Source of the DNA: Hydractinia symbiolongicarpus | Lineage: Eukaryota > Cnidaria > Hydrozoa > Anthoathecata > Hydractiniidae | Length of the DNA stretch: 64,000 bases | NCBI RefSeq assembly: GCF_029227915.1 | Contig: NC_079876.1 | Location: 34,021,828 to 34,085,827, forward strand | Reading direction: 5' to 3' | Shown: piece after piece, positions 60,957-64,000 of the stretch | How the letters are laid out: the number at the start of each line of letters is the position of its first letter | Position numbering within the stretch: the first letter of the stretch is position 1 | The notes under the pieces: generated by a model | Seen by the model: only the letters and a program-made list of their open reading frames with translations | What the model was told of the DNA's origin: nothing | Databases searched by the model: none | Program-made: the position numbers and the translations under genes

Positions 60957-63246
60957 CTACGATTGGTCCCACAGTAAAGAACGACTTATTTATCTAATTT
61001 TTTAAATGAATCGCTACCACAGCGCCCAGTGTAATCGCTGAGCTCCGGCAATCACGTCAAATTAAGAAGAATGTTATTTCTTGGAGTCCAATTGTCTCAC
61101 TTATAACATTTATAAGGTCACGGTCCAAAGTTAGTTCAACTAAGTCCCACAGTCAATCGTTTCATTGTTAAAAGCGATGCAACCCTAGTAATATCAGATA
61201 AATATCGCTAAATACATGTTGGTAGGAAAATGTGACCCAACCGTTGAAAGTCAAACGGACTGACACCGTTAAAAAGTCAATGAAATGTAGTTTTTGAAAC
61301 TGTCGTTATTTCTTCAGCGCGCGATAACAGCTAGGATTGGTCCCACAGTAAAGAACGACTTATTTATCTAATTTTTTAAATGAAGCGATACCACAGCGCC
61401 CAGTGTAATCGCTGAGTTTCGGCAATCACGCCAAATTAAGAAGAATGTTATTTCTTGGAGTCCAATTGTCTCACTTTCACATTTATAAGGTCACACTCCA
61501 TAATCAGTTCAATTAAATCCCACCCCCAATCGCTTCACTGTTAGAAGCGATACAACCTAGTAATATCAGATAAATATCGCTAAATACATGTTGGTACGAA
61601 TATGTGATCTAACCGTTGAAACTATAACGGACCGGCACCGTTAGAAAGTCAATGAAATGTTGTTTTTGAAACTGTCGCTATTTCTTCAGCGCGCGATAGC
61701 GGCTAGGATTGGTCCCACAGTGAAACATGACTTTTTATCTTAATTTTTAATTGAAGCGCTACCACAGCGCCCAGTGTAATCGCTGAGTTTCAGCAATAAT
61801 TTCATATTAAGAAGAATGTTATTTCTTGGAGTCCAATTGTCTCACTTTCCCATTTATAAGGTTACAGTCCATAATCAGTTCAATTAAATCCCACACTCAA
61901 TCGTTTTACTGTTAAAAGCGATGCAACCTAGTAATATCAGATAAATATCGCTAAATACATGTTGGTACGAAAATGTGACAGAACCGTTGAAACTCAAACG
62001 GACTGACACCGTTAAAAAGTCAATGAAATGTAGTTTTTGAAACTGTAGCTACTTCTTCAGCGCGCGATAACGGCTAGGATTGGTCCCACAGTAAAGAACG
62101 ACTTATTTATCTAATTTTTTAAATGAATCGCTACCACAGCGCCCAGTGTAATCGCTGAGCTCCGGCAATCACGTCAAATTAAGAAGAATGTTATTTCTTG
62201 GAGTCTAATTGTCTCACTTATAACATTTATAAGGTCACGGTCCAAAGTTAGTTCAACTAAGTCCCACAGTCAATCGTTTCATTGTTAAAAGCGATGCAAC
62301 CCTAGTAATATCAGATAAATATCGCTAAATACATGTTGGTACGAAAATGTGACCCAACCGTTGAAAGTCAAACGGACTGACACCGTTAAAAAGTCAATGA
62401 AATGTAGTTTTTGAAACTGTCGTTATTTCTTCAGCGCGCTATAACGGCTAGGATTGGTCCCACAGTAAAAAATGACTTTTTATCTTAATTCTTAAATGAA
62501 GTGCTACCACAGAGCCCAGTGTAGTTGCTGAGTTTCGGCAATCATTTCATATTAGGAAGAATGTTTTTTCTTGGAGTCCAATTGTCTCATTCATCACATT
62601 TATCAGGTCACGGTCCAAAGTTAGTTTAATTAAGTCCCACAGTCAATCGCTTCACTGTTAAAAGCTATGCAACCTAGTAATATCAGATAAATATCGCTAA
62701 ATACATGTTGGTACGAAAATGTGACACAACCGTTGAAACTCAAACGGACTGACACCGTTAAAAAGTCAATGTAATGTAGTTTTTGAAACTGTAGCTACTT
62801 CTTCAGCGCGCGATAACAGCTAGGATTGGTCCCACAGTAAAGAACGACTTATTTATCTAATTTTTTAAATGAAGCGCTACCACAGCGCCCAGTGTAATCG
62901 CTGAGTTTCGGCAATCACGCCAAATTAAGAAGAATGTTATTTCTTGGAGTCCAATTGTCTCACTTTCACATTTATAAGGTCACACTCCATAATCAGTTCA
63001 ATTAAATCCCACCCCCAATCGCTTCACTGTTAGAAGCGATGCAACCTAGTAATATCAGATAAATATCGCTAAATACATGTTGGTACGAAAATGTGACCCA
63101 ATCGTTAAAACTCAAACGGACTGACACCGTTAAAAAGTCAATGTAATGTAGTTTTTGAAACTGTCGCTATTTCTTCAGCGCACGATAATGGCTAGGATTG
63201 GTCCCACAGTAAAAAATGACTTTTTATCTTAATTCTTAAATGAAGT

Positions 63247-63594
63247 GCTACCACAGAGCCCAGTGTAGTCGCTGAGTTTCGGCAATCATTTCATATTAGG
63301 AAGAATGTTTTTTCTTGGAGTCCAATTGTCTCATCCAAAGTTAGTTCAATTAAGTCCCACAGTCAATCGTTTCACTGTTAAAAGCGATGCAACCTAGTAA
63401 TGTGAGAATAATATCGCTGAACACATGTTGATATGAATATGTGACCCAACCGTTGAAACCCAAACGGACTGGCACCGTTAGAAAGTCAATGAAATGTAGT
63501 TTTTGAAACTGTCGCTATTTCTTCATTGCGCGATAACGGCTAGGATTGGTCCCACAGTGAAACATGACTTTTTATCTTAACTTTTAATTGAAGC
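63247..63594 (+). repeat. 24-base-deleted monomer, last copy
   Basis: 348 bases, GTCTCATCCAAAG at about 63330. It has the private AATGTGAGAATAATATC and AACCCAAACGG. It is the most distant copy of the deletion subfamily, about 9 kb from the first. Confidence 0.82.
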
Positions 63595-64000
63595 GCTACC
63601 ACAGCGCTCAGTGTAATCGCTGAGTTTCGGCAATCACGTCAAATTAAGAAGACTGCTATTTCTTGGAGTCCAATTGTCTCATTTATAACATTTATAAGGT
63701 CACAGTCCAAAATGAGTTCAATTATGTGCCACAGTCAATCGTTTCACTGTTAAAAGCCATACAACTTAGTATTACCGAAAAAATATGGCTAAGTACATGT
63801 TGGTACGAATATGTGACTCAACCGTTGTAACTCAAACGGATTGATACTGTTAGAAAGTCAATGAAATGTAGTTTTTGAAACTGTCGCTATTTCTTCAGCG
63901 CGCCATAACGGCTAGGATTGGTCCCACAGTAAAGGATGACTTATTTACCTAAACTTTCAAATGAAGCGCTACCACAGCGCCCAGTGTAATCGCTGAGTTC

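Larger units (their letters stand above)
60641..61012 (+). repeat. Reference satellite monomer (372 bases) used for the motif map
   Basis: A clean 372-base copy chosen because all conserved motifs are intact. From its start: hairpin word GCGCTACCACAGCGC straddling the boundary (60639-60653); a variable CTCACTTTCCCATTT block near 60724-60742, the most polymorphic part of the family; the CAGTCAATCG-like segment, here CACTCAATCG, at 60776-60786; a 22-base near-palindrome at 60839-60860; four AACGG/CCGTT cores at 60867-60956; a GCGCGCG run just before the last core; then an AT-rich tail of about 40 bases that varies in length and sequence between types. The orientation given is arbitrary. Confidence 0.9.
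60641..63246. repeat. Local three-monomer group S-T-U, repeated with variation
   Basis: S: 60641 and 61758 (TTTCCCATTT, GGTTACAG, GACAGAACCG). T: 61013 and 62130 (AATCGCTACC, GAGCTCC and a private extra C in GCAACCCTAG). U: 61387 and 62876 (CACGCCAAATTAAG, CACACTCC, CACCCCCAATCGC). S and T repeat at 1,117 bases; a further monomer (62503) lies between the second T and U. An S-T pair also occurs in the left flank at 10448-11192, about 50 kb away. Confidence 0.75.
1..64000. repeat. Satellite DNA array, about 372-373-base monomer, 172 full copies
   Basis: The window is a continuous head-to-tail tandem array. The word GCTACCAC (or a one-base variant) recurs every 371-375 bases from 11 to 63968, always on the same strand. 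Exceptions are one 463-base monomer, one of 355, and ten of 347-349. Each monomer has the same order of landmarks: GCTACCAC, ATCGCTGA, AGAAGAATGTT, TTGGAGTCC, AGTTCAATTAA, CAGTCAATCG, TATCGCTAAA, CATGTTG, AACCGTTG, AACGGACTG, CACCGTTAGAAAG, GAAATGTAG, GCGCGATAACGG and an AT-rich tail. One monomer (60269-60640) is 143 G+C of 372 bases by hand count. Stops fall in all six frames of that monomer, so there is no coding capacity. The length is about twice a nucleosome repeat, which is common for centromeric and pericentromeric satellites; that placement is inference. I do not recognise a named family. Confidence 0.98.
51572..64000. repeat. Right flank: older monomers and deletion-bearing subfamilies
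   Basis: Starts 51572, 51943, 52315, 52688, 53061, 53416, 53789, 54161, 54509, 54880, 55228, 55599, 55946, 56318, 56690, 57039, 57411, 57783, 58155, 58503, 58851, 59199, 59548, 59920, 60269, 60641, 61013, 61387, 61758, 62130, 62503, 62876, 63247, 63595, 63968. Many monomers combine CATTTCATATTAAG with CCATAATCAGTTC and ATCCCACACTC, a group seen also at 10448 in the left flank. Short multimers (719-base dimers, a 348-base run, three-monomer groups) replace the long HOR. Confidence 0.85.

Noticed and set aside
60641-61012. Alpha satellite or another named satellite
   Set aside because: Length and sequence do not fit the 171-base primate repeat, and I recognise no other family. Similar lengths occur in beetle satellites, but length alone is not evidence of kinship.
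1-64000. Protein-coding genes
   Set aside because: In the monomer I checked (60269-60640) stops occur in all six frames, and monomer lengths of 372-373 shift the frame along the array. No reading frame can run far, and none shows codon structure.
1-64000. CRISPR array or another prokaryotic repeat system
   Set aside because: Repeats are 372 bases with no spacers between them, and there are no adjacent genes. The pattern is that of eukaryotic satellite DNA.
1-64000. Telomeric or ribosomal repeats, tRNA genes
   Set aside because: No short telomere-type tandem units, no conserved rRNA segments and no tRNA-like cloverleaf with A and B boxes were seen.

Overview
The whole window is one uninterrupted, head-to-tail satellite DNA array. 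I count 172 complete monomers and a partial one at each end. All lie in the same orientation, and nearly all are 371-375 bases long. No gene, RNA gene, transposon or unique spacer interrupts them. Starting each monomer at its conserved GCTACCAC word, the first full monomer begins at 11 and the last partial one at 63968. Stops occur in all six frames of the monomer I checked. The monomer is about 38% G+C by hand count (60269-60640), with about 17 CpG, so CpG is not depleted. This is eukaryotic heterochromatin, probably centromeric or pericentromeric. The species cannot be named. Retained CpG points weakly to a genome without heavy CpG methylation, such as many invertebrates.

Left flank (1 to about 16,127): older, heterogeneous monomers with only short local repeats of one to six monomers. 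It includes one aberrant 463-base monomer (11193-11655) made by an out-of-register join. The last part (12401-16499) carries a diverged, colinear ancestor of several monomers of the central array.

Centre (about 16,128-51,516): a higher-order repeat (HOR). A four-monomer block is first duplicated in tandem (16171-19150). Then a 14-monomer unit of about 5,223 bases (here called H1-H14) appears as six successive units: 14 monomers, 15, 15 (both 5,599 bases), 17 (6,342 bases), a rearranged 14 with mosaic monomers, and 14 again. Units are nearly identical to each other while monomers inside a unit differ clearly, which is the mark of recent whole-unit amplification. The length variants are explained by hybrid monomers at crossover joints (H8/H10, H12/H5, H12/Lb) and by a duplicated H11-H12-H13 triplet.

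Right flank (51,517-64,000): older monomers again. They include diverged relatives of H8-H10, an 18-base-deleted monomer, and a subfamily of ten monomers sharing one 24-base deletion that has spread as 719-base dimers and as a run of four 348-base monomers.

Within the monomer three short structures stand out: a GCGCT/AGCGC hairpin, a 22-base near-palindrome whose centre is ATAT or GTAC, and a cluster of four AACGG/CCGTT cores in about 90 bases. There is no protein-coding system here; the interest lies in the HOR architecture and the recombination history it records. All comparisons were made by eye, so identity levels are qualitative.
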